From Alphaproteobacteria bacterium (GTDB lineage Bacteria; Pseudomonadota; Alphaproteobacteria; UBA6615), in assembly GCA_011087645.1 (NCBI GenBank), contig JAALLF010000005.1:1-64000 (forward strand): 64,000 bases of DNA. Reading direction: 5' to 3'. The notes under the pieces were generated by a model. That model made no database searches and was not told the origin of the DNA. It saw only the letters and a list, made by a program, of their open reading frames with translations. Positions 37,521-47,484 of this stretch are shown one piece after another (positions within the stretch are counted from its first letter, which is position 1; the number at the start of each line of letters is the position of its first letter). The position numbers were made by a program, and so were the translations under genes.

Positions 37521-40283
37521 ATGAGCGAAACCAAAAGCCAACGCAGCATTATCGACCGCGGCGCGCTGACCGAGGAGGTTGCGCTGCTGCGTGCCGAAGC
37601 GAGCGACGATGCGAGCCGCCGCAAGGTCGTATTGGAGCGGTTACGCGAGGCGTTGGAGGCCGGTCAGGCGACGGTTCGTGGCCAGTTTGAGGCCGGTCGG
37701 GCGAGCGGCACCAAGGCGGCCGCCAATCTGACCTTTCTGTTCGACCAGTTGATCCGCATCGTCCATGACGTGGCGGCGGAAGAATATCCCTCGGCCAATC
37801 CGACCAGCGCCGACCGTCTGGCGGTGGCCGCGGTGGGCGGCTACGGGCGCGGCGAATTAGCGCCTTATTCGGACATCGATCTACTATTCCTGTTTCCCTA
37901 CAAGCAGACTCCGCGCGGCGAGCAGGTGGTGGAGTATATGCTCTATCTGCTGTGGGATCTCGGCATTAAGGTCGGCCATTCGACCCGCTCGACCGATGAT
38001 TGCGTGCGACTGGCCAAGCAGGATTTGACGATCCGCACCGCGCTTTTGGAGGCGCGTTTTCTGTGGGGCGATCAGACGCTGTTCCTGGATTTCCGCAAGA
38101 CCTTCCAAGACAAGGTGGTCAACGGCACGGCGCTCGATTTCGTCGACGGCAAGCTCGCCGAGCGCGACGCGCGGCACAAAAAACTCGGCGACAGCCGCTA
38201 CCTGGTCGAGCCCAATGTCAAAGACGGCAAGGGTGGCTTGCGCGATCTGCAGACGCTGTTCTGGATCGCCAAATATACCTACCAAGTCGACAATGTCAGC
38301 GATCTGGTCGCCCATGGCGTCCTGTCCAACGACGAGGCGCGCAACTTCGCCAAGGACCATAATTTCCTATGGACCGTGCGGTTCCACCTGCACTATCTGG
38401 CCGGCCGCGCCGAAGAACGCATGACGTTTGATCTACAGACCCGCTTGGCGGAGCGTATGAGCTATGCCGACCGCGCCAGCGGCAGTGGGGTCGAGCGGTT
38501 CATGAAGCATTATTATCTGGTGGCCAAGGATGTCGGCGATCTGACGCGCATTTTCTGCGCCTCGATCGAAGCGGAAAATATGCGCAAGCCGCTGATCAAG
38601 CTGCCGCGGTTCGGCAAGACGCGCGATTTGCAGGGCTTCAAACTCGACCGCGACCGCCTGACGGTGAGCGACGACGGCATGTTCGCCCGCGATCCGGTAG
38701 CGATGATCCGGCTGTTCCATGTGGGCCAGCGCGAAGGCATCGACATCCACCCCCATGCGTTGCGGCTGGTGACACAGAACCTGCGTAAGATCGGCAGCAA
38801 GGTTCGTAAGGATTCCGAGGCCAACCGGCTGTTCGTCGACATTGTGACATCGTCGGATGCGCCGGAAATAGCGCTCACACGCATGAATGAAGCCGGGGTT
38901 TTCGGACGCTTCATGCCGGATTTCGGGCGGGTCGTCGGCCAGACCCAGCACGACATGTATCACGTCTATACGGTCGACGAGCACACCATCCAGGCGATCG
39001 GGCTTTTGGCATCGATCGAACGCGGCGAGCAACGCCGCGAGCATCCGGTGGCCAGCGAATTGCTGCCGACCATTGGTTCGCGCCGGGCGTTATATATCGC
39101 TGTGTTGCTGCACGACATCGCCAAGGGGCGCGGCGGCAATCATTCCGAGTTGGGCGCCGATGTGGCCCGTAAGGTCTGCCCCACGCTAGGGCTCAGCGAC
39201 GAGGAAACCGAAACCGTTGAGTGGCTGGTGCGCCAACATCTGGCCTTCTCAAACGTGGCGCAAAAACGCGACCTGTCGGACAGCAAGACGATCAGCGACT
39301 TCGCCGAATTGGTGCAGTCGCTCGAGAGGTTGCGATTGCTGTTGTGCCTGACGGTGGTCGATATGCGCGCGACCGGCCCCAATGTGTGGAACAATTGGAA
39401 GGCGGAGTTGCTGCGCGAATTGTACAACGCGACCGAAGACGTGTTGTCCGGCGGCCAGTTAACCGATGCCCGCAGCACAAGGGTCGAAGCCGCTAAAGAG
39501 GCCTTGCAGGCGCGCCTCGTCGATTGGCCGGCGGCCGATGTCGAAGCCCAGCTCGCGCGCGGCTATCCGGGGTATTGGCTGACGTTCGACACCGAGACCC
39601 TGGAACGTCAGGCTCGTTTGATGCGCGCCGCCGAAGCTGACACGACGCCGCTGACGGTCGAGACCCGTGTGGTCGCCGAACTCGATGTGACCGAAGTGAC
39701 GATCTACACGCAAGACCATCCTGGCCTGTTCTCGCGCATCGCTGGCGCGTTCGCCGCCGTCGGCGCCAGCATCGTCGATGCCAAGGTATTCACCACGCCG
39801 GAGGGCATGGCGCTCGATGTGTTCTGGCTGCAGGACGCCAACGAGCAGGCGTTCGCCCAGGCGTCGGCCTTGGCGCGCATGTCGGTGCAGATCGAGCGCG
39901 CGCTGGCCGGCGAGATGAAGCGCGACGAGGCCCATGCCGAACGGACCTTTGTGCCGGCGCGCACCCGGGTCTTCACGGTGGCGCCGCGGGTTATCATCGA
40001 CAATCAGGCGAGCGCCACTCACACGGTGATCGAGATTAACGGCCGCGACCGTCCGGGTTTCCTCTATTCGGTGACCCGCGCACTGTATTCGCTATCGCTG
40101 CAAATTTCGTCGTCGAAAATTTCCACCTATGGCGAGCGCGCGGTCGATGTCTTCTACGTCAAGGACGGCTTTGGGATGAAAGTCACTCACGAAGACCGGG
40201 CGGAGAAAATTCGTAAAACCCTGCTCGAGGCGATCGGCGAGGTCGACGCGGCCCAGGACCAGCGCCCGGCCGCCGCCGAGTAG
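37521..40283 (+). CDS. glnD: Bifunctional [protein-PII] uridylyltransferase/UMP-removing enzyme
   Basis: Nitrogen-status sensor that uridylylates PII proteins when glutamine is low and deuridylylates them when it is high. The 920 residues have the nucleotidyltransferase motif GGYGRGELAPYSDIDLLFL (about residue 106), the HD hydrolase motif LLHDIAKGRGGNHSE (about 530), and two ACT domains near 727 (YTQDHPGLFSRIAGAFA) and 836 (INGRDRPGFLYSVTRAL). murJ follows after 59 bases. Confidence 0.97.
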   Translation: MSETKSQRSIIDRGALTEEVALLRAEASDDASRRKVVLERLREALEAGQATVRGQFEAGRASGTKAAANLTFLFDQLIRIVHDVAAEEYPSANPTSADRLAVAAVGGYGRGELAPYSDIDLLFLFPYKQTPRGEQVVEYMLYLLWDLGIKVGHSTRSTDDCVRLAKQDLTIRTALLEARFLWGDQTLFLDFRKTFQDKVVNGTALDFVDGKLAERDARHKKLGDSRYLVEPNVKDGKGGLRDLQTLFWIAKYTYQVDNVSDLVAHGVLSNDEARNFAKDHNFLWTVRFHLHYLAGRAEERMTFDLQTRLAERMSYADRASGSGVERFMKHYYLVAKDVGDLTRIFCASIEAENMRKPLIKLPRFGKTRDLQGFKLDRDRLTVSDDGMFARDPVAMIRLFHVGQREGIDIHPHALRLVTQNLRKIGSKVRKDSEANRLFVDIVTSSDAPEIALTRMNEAGVFGRFMPDFGRVVGQTQHDMYHVYTVDEHTIQAIGLLASIERGEQRREHPVASELLPTIGSRRALYIAVLLHDIAKGRGGNHSELGADVARKVCPTLGLSDEETETVEWLVRQHLAFSNVAQKRDLSDSKTISDFAELVQSLERLRLLLCLTVVDMRATGPNVWNNWKAELLRELYNATEDVLSGGQLTDARSTRVEAAKEALQARLVDWPAADVEAQLARGYPGYWLTFDTETLERQARLMRAAEADTTPLTVETRVVAELDVTEVTIYTQDHPGLFSRIAGAFAAVGASIVDAKVFTTPEGMALDVFWLQDANEQAFAQASALARMSVQIERALAGEMKRDEAHAERTFVPARTRVFTVAPRVIIDNQASATHTVIEINGRDRPGFLYSVTRALYSLSLQISSSKISTYGERAVDVFYVKDGFGMKVTHEDRAEKIRKTLLEAIGEVDAAQDQRPAAAE

Positions 40284-40342
40284 CGCGAACGGGCCGAAAC
40301 CTTCGCCTTTCCTTCGCCCTGATTTCCGGCTAAGAGCGCGCC

Positions 40343-41890
40343 ATGGCGCTGTTTAGATCGATCGCCACCGTCGGCGGCTGGACCATGGGCAGCCGGGTGT
40401 TGGGCTTTGTCCGCGATATTCTGATCGCCGGCCTGCTCGGCGCCGGGCAGGTCACTGACGCCTTTTTCGTCGCCCTGCAGCTACCCAATATATTCCGACG
40501 GCTGTTCGCCGAAGGGGCGTTCAACGCCGCGTTTGTGCCCCTGTTCGCGGGGGAGCTGACCGAGGCCGGGCGGGACGCTGCCCGCGCTTTCGCCGAACGG
40601 GTGTTGGGCGTGATGGCGCTGGTGCTGATTATCTTCAGCGCGCTGGTGGAAATCTTCATGCCCGAGGTTATGGGCGTGATTGCCGGCGGGTTTCGCGACG
40701 ATCCGGAGAAGTTTCAGCTCGCGGTCGACTTTGCCCGCCTGACCTTCCCTTATCTGATGTTCGTCTCGCTGGCGGCGATGCTGAGCGGCATCCTCAATAC
40801 GCTCGAGCGCTTCGTCGCCGCGGCGGCGGCGCCGATCCTATTGAACATCATTTTGATCGGCGCTTTGCTGGGGGTGAGCCTCGGCTGGCTGCCCAACCCG
40901 GGGTTGGCGCTGAGCTGGGGCGTGCTGTTGGCCGGCATCGGGCAACTCTCGTGGTTGGCCCTGGCCTGCGGGCGTGCGGGGCTCTTGCCAACCGTGCCGC
41001 GTCTGGTGATGGGCCCCAAGGTGCGCCGACTGTTTGTGCTCATGGGTCCGGGGATCATCGGCGCCGGGGTGTACCAAATCAACGTTCTGATCGGCGTTCG
41101 GTTGGCCTCGGAATTGCCCGAAGGGTCGGTCTCGTTTCTGTATTTCGCCGACCGGGTCAACCAACTGCCGCTCGGTGTGGTCGGCGCGGCGGTCGGCGTT
41201 GCCCTGCTACCGCTGCTGTCGCGCCAATTGAAGGCCGGTGATGTGGCGGCGGCGCGGGAAAGCCAAAACCGCGCCATCGAATTCGCCATGCTGCTCACCG
41301 TTCCGGCCACGGCGGCGTTACTGGTGTTGCCGGCGCCGATCGTCACGGTGCTGTTCCAGCGCGGTGAATTCAGCGCCACCGATGCGACCGCGACGGCGGC
41401 GGCGCTGGCGGCGTTTGCCGCGGGTCTACCGGCCTATGTGTTGATCAAGGCGCTGGCGCCGGGCTTTTTCGCCCGCGAAGACACGGCGACGCCGGTCAAG
41501 GTCGCCGTCGGCGCGCTGGTCCTGAACGTCGTCGTGGCGTTGAGCCTGATGCCGTTCCTGGCCCATGTGGGCATCGCCCTGGCAACGGCGATTTCGGCCT
41601 GGGCCAACGCCGCCGCCCTCGCGTTCCTCCTGTATCGGCGCGGCTTGTTGGCGCCCGATCGACGGCTGCGATCCCGCTTGGTGGGGGTTATTCTAGCGTC
41701 GGTGCTGATGGCGGCTGCCCTGTGGGGGGCCGTACAGGGGCTGGCGGGCTGGCTGGTCGCCGGTTCCCTGCAGGGCATTGTCGCGCTGGTTCTGGTGGTG
41801 ATCGTCGGTCTGATCGTCTACGGCGCGCTGGCGCAGCTGTTGGGGGTTATGCGCTGGACGGAAATGCGCGCGCTGCTGCGCCGTGGCTGA
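40343..41890 (+). CDS. murJ: Lipid II flippase MurJ
   Basis: Polytopic MOP-superfamily flippase for the peptidoglycan precursor lipid II; 515 residues with about 14 hydrophobic segments. VGGWTMGSRVLGFVRDILIA at the N-terminus, FFVALQLPNIFRRLFAEGAFNAAFVPLF and FFAREDTATPVKVA are conserved MviN/MurJ blocks; the arginines in the first and the FARED loop are functionally important in the family. It lies between glnD and trpS, a common alphaproteobacterial order. Confidence 0.96.
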   Translation: MALFRSIATVGGWTMGSRVLGFVRDILIAGLLGAGQVTDAFFVALQLPNIFRRLFAEGAFNAAFVPLFAGELTEAGRDAARAFAERVLGVMALVLIIFSALVEIFMPEVMGVIAGGFRDDPEKFQLAVDFARLTFPYLMFVSLAAMLSGILNTLERFVAAAAAPILLNIILIGALLGVSLGWLPNPGLALSWGVLLAGIGQLSWLALACGRAGLLPTVPRLVMGPKVRRLFVLMGPGIIGAGVYQINVLIGVRLASELPEGSVSFLYFADRVNQLPLGVVGAAVGVALLPLLSRQLKAGDVAAARESQNRAIEFAMLLTVPATAALLVLPAPIVTVLFQRGEFSATDATATAAALAAFAAGLPAYVLIKALAPGFFAREDTATPVKVAVGALVLNVVVALSLMPFLAHVGIALATAISAWANAAALAFLLYRRGLLAPDRRLRSRLVGVILASVLMAAALWGAVQGLAGWLVAGSLQGIVALVLVVIVGLIVYGALAQLLGVMRWTEMRALLRRG

Positions 41891-41897
41891 GCCCAGC

Positions 41898-41926
41898 TTG
41901 ACGCCACGCGCCGACCCAGCGATAAC
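41898..41926 (+). promoter_or_regulatory. Probable sigma-70 promoter of trpS
   Basis: TTGACG (41898-41903), a 17-base spacer, then GATAAC (41921-41926), 62 bases upstream of the trpS ATG. The -35 matches five of six consensus bases; the -10 matches four of six. Confidence 0.45.
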
Positions 41927-41987
41927 GGCCCGCCCTTAACCTGGCAACACGGCCCTCGGGCGTCCAAACCCCCTGGAGAAGCATAAA

Positions 41988-43019
41988 ATGAGCCGCATTT
42001 TCTCAGGCGTTCAGCCGACCGGCGACCTCCATCTCGGCAATTATCTCGGTGCGATCCGCAATTTCGTCGGTCTGCAAGACGATTTCGAGTGCCTCTACTG
42101 CGTGGTCGACTTGCACGCGATTACGGTGTGGCAGGACCCGGAAAAGCTGGCCGCCAACACCCGCGAGGTGGCGGCGGCGTTTTTGGCGGCAGGTATCGAT
42201 CCAACGCGCTCGATCATGTTCAACCAGAGCCAGGTACCGGCCCATGCCGAGCTCGCCTGGATTTTCAACTGCGTGGCCCGCGTCGGTTGGCTCAACCGGA
42301 TGACCCAGTTCAAGGAAAAGGCCGGCAAACACCGCGAGAACGCCTCGGTCGGGCTCTACGTCTATCCCAACCTGATGGCGGCTGACATTCTGGCTTACAA
42401 AGCGACCCATGTGCCGGTCGGCGAGGATCAGAAGCAGCATCTGGAATTGACCCGCGACATCGCCATCAAGTTCAACAACGATTTCGATGTCGAGTTCCTG
42501 CCGGTTGTCGAGCCGCTGATCTTCGGCGAGGCCACAAGGGTGATGAGCCTGCGCGACGGGTCGAAGAAAATGTCGAAGTCCGATCCTTCCGATTATTCGC
42601 GCATCAACCTGACCGACGGCCCCGACGATATTGCCCAGAAAATCCGCAAGGCGCGCACCGACGCCGACGCCCTGCCCGGCCCGGATGCGCTGGCCAGCGA
42701 CGGCAGGCATGTGGAAGCGGCCCATGAGAAGGCCCGGCCGGAGGCTTATAACCTTTTGTCGATCTATGCCGCCTTGGCGGAACAGTCGATGGCGGTCACG
42801 CTTGAGCAGTTCGAGGGCGCCCAGTTCAGTTCGTTCAAGGGCGAGTTAGCCGATCTGTCGGTCGCCAAGCTGGGACCGATCGGCGAAGAGATGCAGCGGC
42901 TGATGGCTGATCCCGGTCATGTGGATGGCATTTTGCGCGACGGCGCGGCGCGCGCCAACGCCATTGCCGAGCCGGTTCTGCGCGAAGCCCACGAGATCGT
43001 TGGGTTCCTGAACCCCTAG
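41988..43019 (+). CDS. trpS: Tryptophanyl-tRNA synthetase
   Basis: Class I aminoacyl-tRNA synthetase, 343 residues. [19 protein letters not shown] contains the HIGH-like motif (HLGN, about residues 16-19), and [10 protein letters not shown] near residue 196 is the KMSKS loop. GGAGAAG lies 6 bases upstream of the ATG. It is convergent with the small ORF and cyclase on the minus strand. Confidence 0.97.
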   Translation: MSRIFSGVQPTGDLHLGNYLGAIRNFVGLQDDFECLYCVVDLHAITVWQDPEKLAANTREVAAAFLAAGIDPTRSIMFNQSQVPAHAELAWIFNCVARVGWLNRMTQFKEKAGKHRENASVGLYVYPNLMAADILAYKATHVPVGEDQKQHLELTRDIAIKFNNDFDVEFLPVVEPLIFGEATRVMSLRDGSKKMSKSDPSDYSRINLTDGPDDIAQKIRKARTDADALPGPDALASDGRHVEAAHEKARPEAYNLLSIYAALAEQSMAVTLEQFEGAQFSSFKGELADLSVAKLGPIGEEMQRLMADPGHVDGILRDGAARANAIAEPVLREAHEIVGFLNP

Positions 43020-43156
43020 AGCAGTATCGGATAAGATTGAACCATTCTGGCGGCGACGATGTGCTCGCAAAAGCGATCGCCGAAGTCGCGCATATTGTGC
43101 GCCGTCAGCCGGCCATCCTTGACCATCCATTTAATGACGGGCGCCGCCTTGCTCAT
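43016..43156 (-). CDS. Small ORF downstream of the cyclase (46 residues)
   Basis: An ATG at 43156 lies 4 bases after the cyclase stop codon and gives a 46-residue product starting [15 protein letters not shown] and ending [12 protein letters not shown]. Its stop overlaps the trpS stop in the convergent direction. I recognise no family. The tight spacing favours a coupled small gene, but there is no good ribosome site and it could be a chance frame. Confidence 0.3.
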   Translation of the reverse strand: MSKAAPVIKWMVKDGRLTAHNMRDFGDRFCEHIVAARMVQSYPILL

Positions 43157-43160
43157 GGCG

Positions 43161-44387
43161 TCACGCGTATTCCGGCAGGGTGAATATCTCGTGGGGTTCG
43201 CGAACCCCGCGCAGGGCATGAAAACCGAGTGACGTTACCGGCTGGTCGGTGGCTTCGGCGACGGTGGCGGAGATCAGAACCGGACGGCTCATGGTGCGGC
43301 ACAGTTGCTCGATGCGCGCGGTATGGTTGACCGCCGGACCGATTACGGTGAAATCGAGACGGTTCGGCGCGCCGATATTGCCATAGACGACTTCACCCAT
43401 ATGCAGCGCGATGCCGTAGCCCAGGGCGGGGATGTTCTTTTCCTGACGCTCGACATTACGTTCTTCGAGCCGCCGCACCGCCTCGCGCGCGGCGCCCACC
43501 GCCGCTTCGGCTGCCCCCATGGCGTCGCCATATTGATCAATGGGAAAGATCGCCAGCACCGAATCGCCGATGAATTTCAGCACCTCGCCATCGTATTTTT
43601 CGATGGCACCAACGATACGCTCGAAATGGTCGTTGAGAATCCCCAATAGCACCGGTGGCGCCAGCTTATCCGATAACGCCGTGAATCCGCGCAGGTCGGA
43701 GATCCAAAGCGCCGCTTCGATGGTCTCGTTGACGCCGCGATAGATGCCGCCATTGAGCACCCGCTCGCCGGTCTTATGACCGAGATAGGTGTCCATCAGA
43801 TTATGTGAAATATCGCGCGCGGCGAGAATTTCGAGCACCAGGGAAAAGGTCGGCATGACCGCCTGGATGCGGCCAATCTGTGCGTCGGTGAAACCTCCGG
43901 GTGCTTTTGTCGCCCACGAACAGGCATAGGACCGGCCATCGCTGAACGGTATCGGCAGGATCAAATAGTCGGTCACGCCCTCGCCATCGAGGTCGATCAG
44001 GACCGGGAAATCGCGCGGACAGTCAGGGTCGGCCAGCCGCCGCCGCAATCCGGGCGAGCCTTCGAAGATCAACCGCACCGGGCTCCGCTGATAAGACTCG
44101 CGGGTTTGCGTTTGATGGTCGGCGGTAAACAGCGACAGCTCGTCGACGCCATCCCGCCACATATAGCCACTCGTCGATATTTGCGGGTGCAGGGTGCGCA
44201 TGACGATGCTGACCCGATCGAGCGGCATGTCGCAGCCGACGAAACGATTGCAGACTTCTCTCACGAAGCTGGGAATGTCCTCGGTATAGCGGCCGAAATT
44301 TTCGATCCAGTCGAATACCTGACATTCGCCGCCCGACGGCGGCGCAAGCGGCTGCAGTGTCGCGCTGGGCTCAATGAGATTTGTCAT
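43161..44387 (-). CDS. Class III adenylate/guanylate cyclase domain protein
   Basis: A 408-residue soluble signalling protein. The N-terminal half (about 1-190) is a sensory region of the kind seen in rhizobial-type cyclases (VSIVMRTLHPQISTSGYMWRDG). The class III catalytic domain (about 205-380) has both metal aspartates, in WISDLRGFTALSDKL and in KFIGDSVLAIFPI, and DFTVIGPAVNHTARIE. The residue after IG is proline rather than the aspartate often found in adenylate cyclases, so nucleotide specificity is uncertain. No cNMP-binding protein is nearby. Confidence 0.88.
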   Translation of the reverse strand: MTNLIEPSATLQPLAPPSGGECQVFDWIENFGRYTEDIPSFVREVCNRFVGCDMPLDRVSIVMRTLHPQISTSGYMWRDGVDELSLFTADHQTQTRESYQRSPVRLIFEGSPGLRRRLADPDCPRDFPVLIDLDGEGVTDYLILPIPFSDGRSYACSWATKAPGGFTDAQIGRIQAVMPTFSLVLEILAARDISHNLMDTYLGHKTGERVLNGGIYRGVNETIEAALWISDLRGFTALSDKLAPPVLLGILNDHFERIVGAIEKYDGEVLKFIGDSVLAIFPIDQYGDAMGAAEAAVGAAREAVRRLEERNVERQEKNIPALGYGIALHMGEVVYGNIGAPNRLDFTVIGPAVNHTARIEQLCRTMSRPVLISATVAEATDQPVTSLGFHALRGVREPHEIFTLPEYA

Positions 44388-44606
44388 GGCTGTAAACCGC
44401 TGGCGATGGATCGCAGGACAAGCATCAATAAGACCCTAATTGTACGGATTGATTCCGGAATCTCGTTGGCCGCGTGGTAGAATGGAGCCTACTTGATTTG
44501 ATTGGTAAATAGTCCACATTCGAGCTAAGAGAAGATTGGACTTTAGCCATTTATTGGCAAGGCCGTTTATAAGCAAACACGCACAGGCAGCGGGAGAGAC
44601 CATACC

Positions 44607-45161
44607 GTGTTTATTCAGACCGAAGAGACCCCGAACCCGGCGACTTTGAAATTCCTCCCGGGCCGTGATGTGATCGCCGCCGGCACCGCCGATTTTCCCA
44701 ATCGCGAGGCGGCGGCGCGCTCGCCCCTGGCGACGCGCCTCTTCGAAGTGTCCGACGTTGCCGCGGTTTTCTTAGGCGCCGACTTCGTCACCGTTACCAA
44801 ATCGCCCGACGTTGACTGGCAAGTGCTCAAGCCCGCCGTTTTAGGCGCGATCATGGAGCATTTCACCTCCGGCGATCCGGTTATTCGCGAGGCGGTCGGC
44901 CCGGCGCACGCCAGTGGCGATGGCGATAATGAGGAGATTGTGTCGCAAATTGTCGAATTACTCGATACCCGCGTGCGCCCCGCCGTAGCCATGGATGGCG
45001 GTGATATCGTGTTCCACGGCTTTGAGTCGGGGATCGTCTATCTGCATATGCAGGGCGCGTGCTCTGGCTGTCCCAGTTCGACGGTCACGTTGAAGATGGG
45101 CATCGAAAACCTGTTGCGTCATTACGTGCCGGAAGTCCAAGAGGTACAAGCCGTTCCCTAA
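44607..45161 (+). CDS. NFU-type Fe-S cluster scaffold/carrier
   Basis: Fe-S carrier of 184 residues, homologous to mitochondrial NFU1. The Nfu N-terminal domain (MFIQTEETPNPATLKFLPG) covers about 1-88; the NifU C-terminal domain has the cluster-binding CxxC in MQGACSGCPSSTVTLK (about 150). The start is GTG with GGGAGA 9 bases upstream. The family delivers 4Fe-4S clusters, and several Fe-S enzymes (MiaB, HemW, Nth) are encoded in this window. Confidence 0.94.
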   Translation: MFIQTEETPNPATLKFLPGRDVIAAGTADFPNREAAARSPLATRLFEVSDVAAVFLGADFVTVTKSPDVDWQVLKPAVLGAIMEHFTSGDPVIREAVGPAHASGDGDNEEIVSQIVELLDTRVRPAVAMDGGDIVFHGFESGIVYLHMQGACSGCPSSTVTLKMGIENLLRHYVPEVQEVQAVP

Positions 45162-45299
45162 AATACGGCCAATCGGGAGGCAGTAAATGGGCCGCCGCCG
45201 TTCGGTCGGTGCCGCAATATCTCCTAAATTCAGTCACACTTTGGTGCGCCCCTGCCCGCACATTCACCAGCACTATAGGCAAGTTTAGCAAGAGCTAAT

Positions 45300-46319
45300 A
45301 TGGGCATACTGATAGATTACCAACGCGCCGCGCTGGCGCTGATCGCCGTTGGCGTTGTTGCGCTCTATGCGGGCGTGTTCGCGTTCCCGTCGGATTCCCC
45401 CCACACGCCAGAGGCCGAATGGGTGGCGCTGCCGGACGTCAGCCCGATCGCCCGGGCGACGCTACCTGCCGTCGGAACGCCGGATTTTGATGAACTCTTG
45501 CCGAGCGAAAAGCGCAGCACCGTCACGGTTGCCGCGCTGCACGACAAGTTCAGTGCGGTGTCTTTCGATATGGCAGCGGTTCGGCAAGGCAATCAAACCG
45601 TGCCGAGGCTGTTCGCAGAGGACTTGCCCCACGACCTCAGAGCCCTGTCCGAGGTGGCGAAGCTAAAGCAGACCTATTTCAAAATGGTGCTGCCGCTAGC
45701 CCTCAAGGTGAACGAAGAAATCCTCGCCGACCGGCATCGGTTACTGCTTCTGCAAAAGGCGCGGAGCGCCGGTGAGAAACCGTCGACCGAGCAGCGGGAA
45801 TGGCTGGCTGAACTGGCGGCGCGTTACGACACCGAACCGGACGATGTGGCGGAACTGTTGCGCCGGATCGATGCCATATCGCCAGCCCTGGCGATCGCCC
45901 AGTCGGCGGAGGAAAGCGGCTGGGGGCGGTCGCGCTTTGCCTTGACGGGCAATGCCCTATTCGGTCAGCGGACCTGGGATCAAGGCCTAGGCATCGTGCC
46001 ACGGCAGCGTGAGGACGGTCTTCGATTTGAGGTGCGGGCCTTTCCCTCGCTGCTCGATAGCGTGCGTAGCTACGCGCAGAATTTAAACGGCCATCCGGCC
46101 TATGACGATTTTCGCACGCGCCGCGCCGAGATGCGCGCTGGCGCCGGTGTCCTCGATCCCTACGCTTTGATCGAAACGCTTACGGCCTATTCCGAACGCC
46201 GCGAGCATTACATTGAAACCATTCAAAAGATATTGCGGGTCGATCGTTTGGAAGAGCTGGAAGGCACGAAGCTGGCCGATCAGTCGATCGAAACGACACA
46301 GTTTCTATCGGCGCCCTAA
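45300..46319 (+). CDS. Bax-like glucosaminidase-domain protein
   Basis: A 339-residue membrane-anchored or exported protein. One N-terminal hydrophobic helix (about 8-27), then a helical region, then a glucosaminidase (Bax/FlgJ-like) domain from about residue 185: SPALAIAQSAEESGWGRSRFALTGNALFGQRTW holds the catalytic glutamate and the conserved GNxFG-type loop. It probably cuts glycan strands of peptidoglycan. It is convergent with a polysaccharide deacetylase gene 12 bases away. Confidence 0.86.
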   Translation: MGILIDYQRAALALIAVGVVALYAGVFAFPSDSPHTPEAEWVALPDVSPIARATLPAVGTPDFDELLPSEKRSTVTVAALHDKFSAVSFDMAAVRQGNQTVPRLFAEDLPHDLRALSEVAKLKQTYFKMVLPLALKVNEEILADRHRLLLLQKARSAGEKPSTEQREWLAELAARYDTEPDDVAELLRRIDAISPALAIAQSAEESGWGRSRFALTGNALFGQRTWDQGLGIVPRQREDGLRFEVRAFPSLLDSVRSYAQNLNGHPAYDDFRTRRAEMRAGAGVLDPYALIETLTAYSERREHYIETIQKILRVDRLEELEGTKLADQSIETTQFLSAP

Positions 46320-46331
46320 CTCGAAACGCGG

Positions 46332-47363
46332 CTACGGTTTCGGCACATAGTAAAGCATACCGAGCCAGCGCCAGCGGCCGTCGGGGCCCAGCGCGGTGCA
46401 GTTGATGCGCGCGCGTCCCGGCGAAAAGTTTCGCGCCAAGCGCACTTCAACGCGCGGCCCCAATCGCTGCATTTGCAGCTTGCCCTGATCGCCCGAGTAG
46501 CAAGTCAAACCGCGTAGCGAGCTGGCGTCATTACTCAAGGTAAAGCCGAACAGCGGCGGATTTGTCGTCAGTGTGGGGTTAAGCGGCGACAAATCCGTGT
46601 GGGGCACCGGCAGAGCGTTTGCCACCAGCTTGAACCTTTTGGTGTCGCCGAAATTTTCGTTGAGGGCAAACCGCGGCATGTAATAGCGGTCGGACGAGGC
46701 GTGCAGCGCCCCGGAATGTTGGCCGAAGGCGTGGGCGAAGCCGGCCTCTTTGATGATCTGCTGAATGCTGGCGCTGGCTTCCCCGAACGGGTAAGCGAAA
46801 TAGGCCGGTTGGGCGCCAAGCTCGCTTCTAAAGCGCTGGTTCGATAGCTGAATGTCCTGCCGATTACGCGCCTCGCGGTTCGCCGGCATATGTAGATGGG
46901 TCGCCGTTTGGCTGCCGATGGTCACGCCATTGTCGCGCAGATCGCGGATCTGGTCCCAACTCATATAGCTGGCGAATTCGCGGTCGATGGCGTCGGTTGC
47001 GACGAACAGGGTGAACGGAAATCCGGCCCGGCGCAGGCGCGGCCACGCTTCGGTGTAGACCGATAAATAGGCATCGTCGATGGTGATGCCCACAGTGCGG
47101 TCGGGCAGCGGCTGGCCGGAATCGATCGCGGCGATAATGTCCGGGATGGGTAGGACGGTATAGCCCCCCGACTGGAGTTCCGCGATATGCGCCTCGAACT
47201 GATCGATGCGAATGTTGGTCGACGGGTGGGCGCTTTCGCCGAACCGGTGATACATCAAGATGACGGCCGACTCGGCCGCCTGGGCCGGCGGCAGTGCGCT
47301 GAGGGTTGCCAGCAGGAAAAATGCCGCCGCGGCGATGGATCGGTGGACACCGGTTTTGAGCAC
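46332..47363 (-). CDS. Exported polysaccharide deacetylase-like protein (NodB fold)
   Basis: A 343-residue protein with a Sec signal (ALPPAQAAESA). VILMYHRFG starts the NodB domain; GITIDDAYLSVY carries the catalytic and metal aspartates (about residue 94); SQTATHLHM (about 150) is where the family normally has HxxxH, but the first histidine is glutamine here. YFAYPFGEAS is the next motif. The C-terminal 100 residues form an extra domain with a cysteine pair. It may deacetylate a surface glycan or may be a degenerate binding protein. Confidence 0.85.
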   Translation of the reverse strand: MLKTGVHRSIAAAAFFLLATLSALPPAQAAESAVILMYHRFGESAHPSTNIRIDQFEAHIAELQSGGYTVLPIPDIIAAIDSGQPLPDRTVGITIDDAYLSVYTEAWPRLRRAGFPFTLFVATDAIDREFASYMSWDQIRDLRDNGVTIGSQTATHLHMPANREARNRQDIQLSNQRFRSELGAQPAYFAYPFGEASASIQQIIKEAGFAHAFGQHSGALHASSDRYYMPRFALNENFGDTKRFKLVANALPVPHTDLSPLNPTLTTNPPLFGFTLSNDASSLRGLTCYSGDQGKLQMQRLGPRVEVRLARNFSPGRARINCTALGPDGRWRWLGMLYYVPKP

Positions 47364-47484
47364 CAGAATTTTGTCCCAATTTTAGTTGTGCGGTGTGGTC
47401 CCATAGGGGCCATCAGGTAAGTACCGTACCCCCTAGCGGAATTGCATCGCAAGAGCCCTGCGCGGGACGGATCGACGTGGCGGA

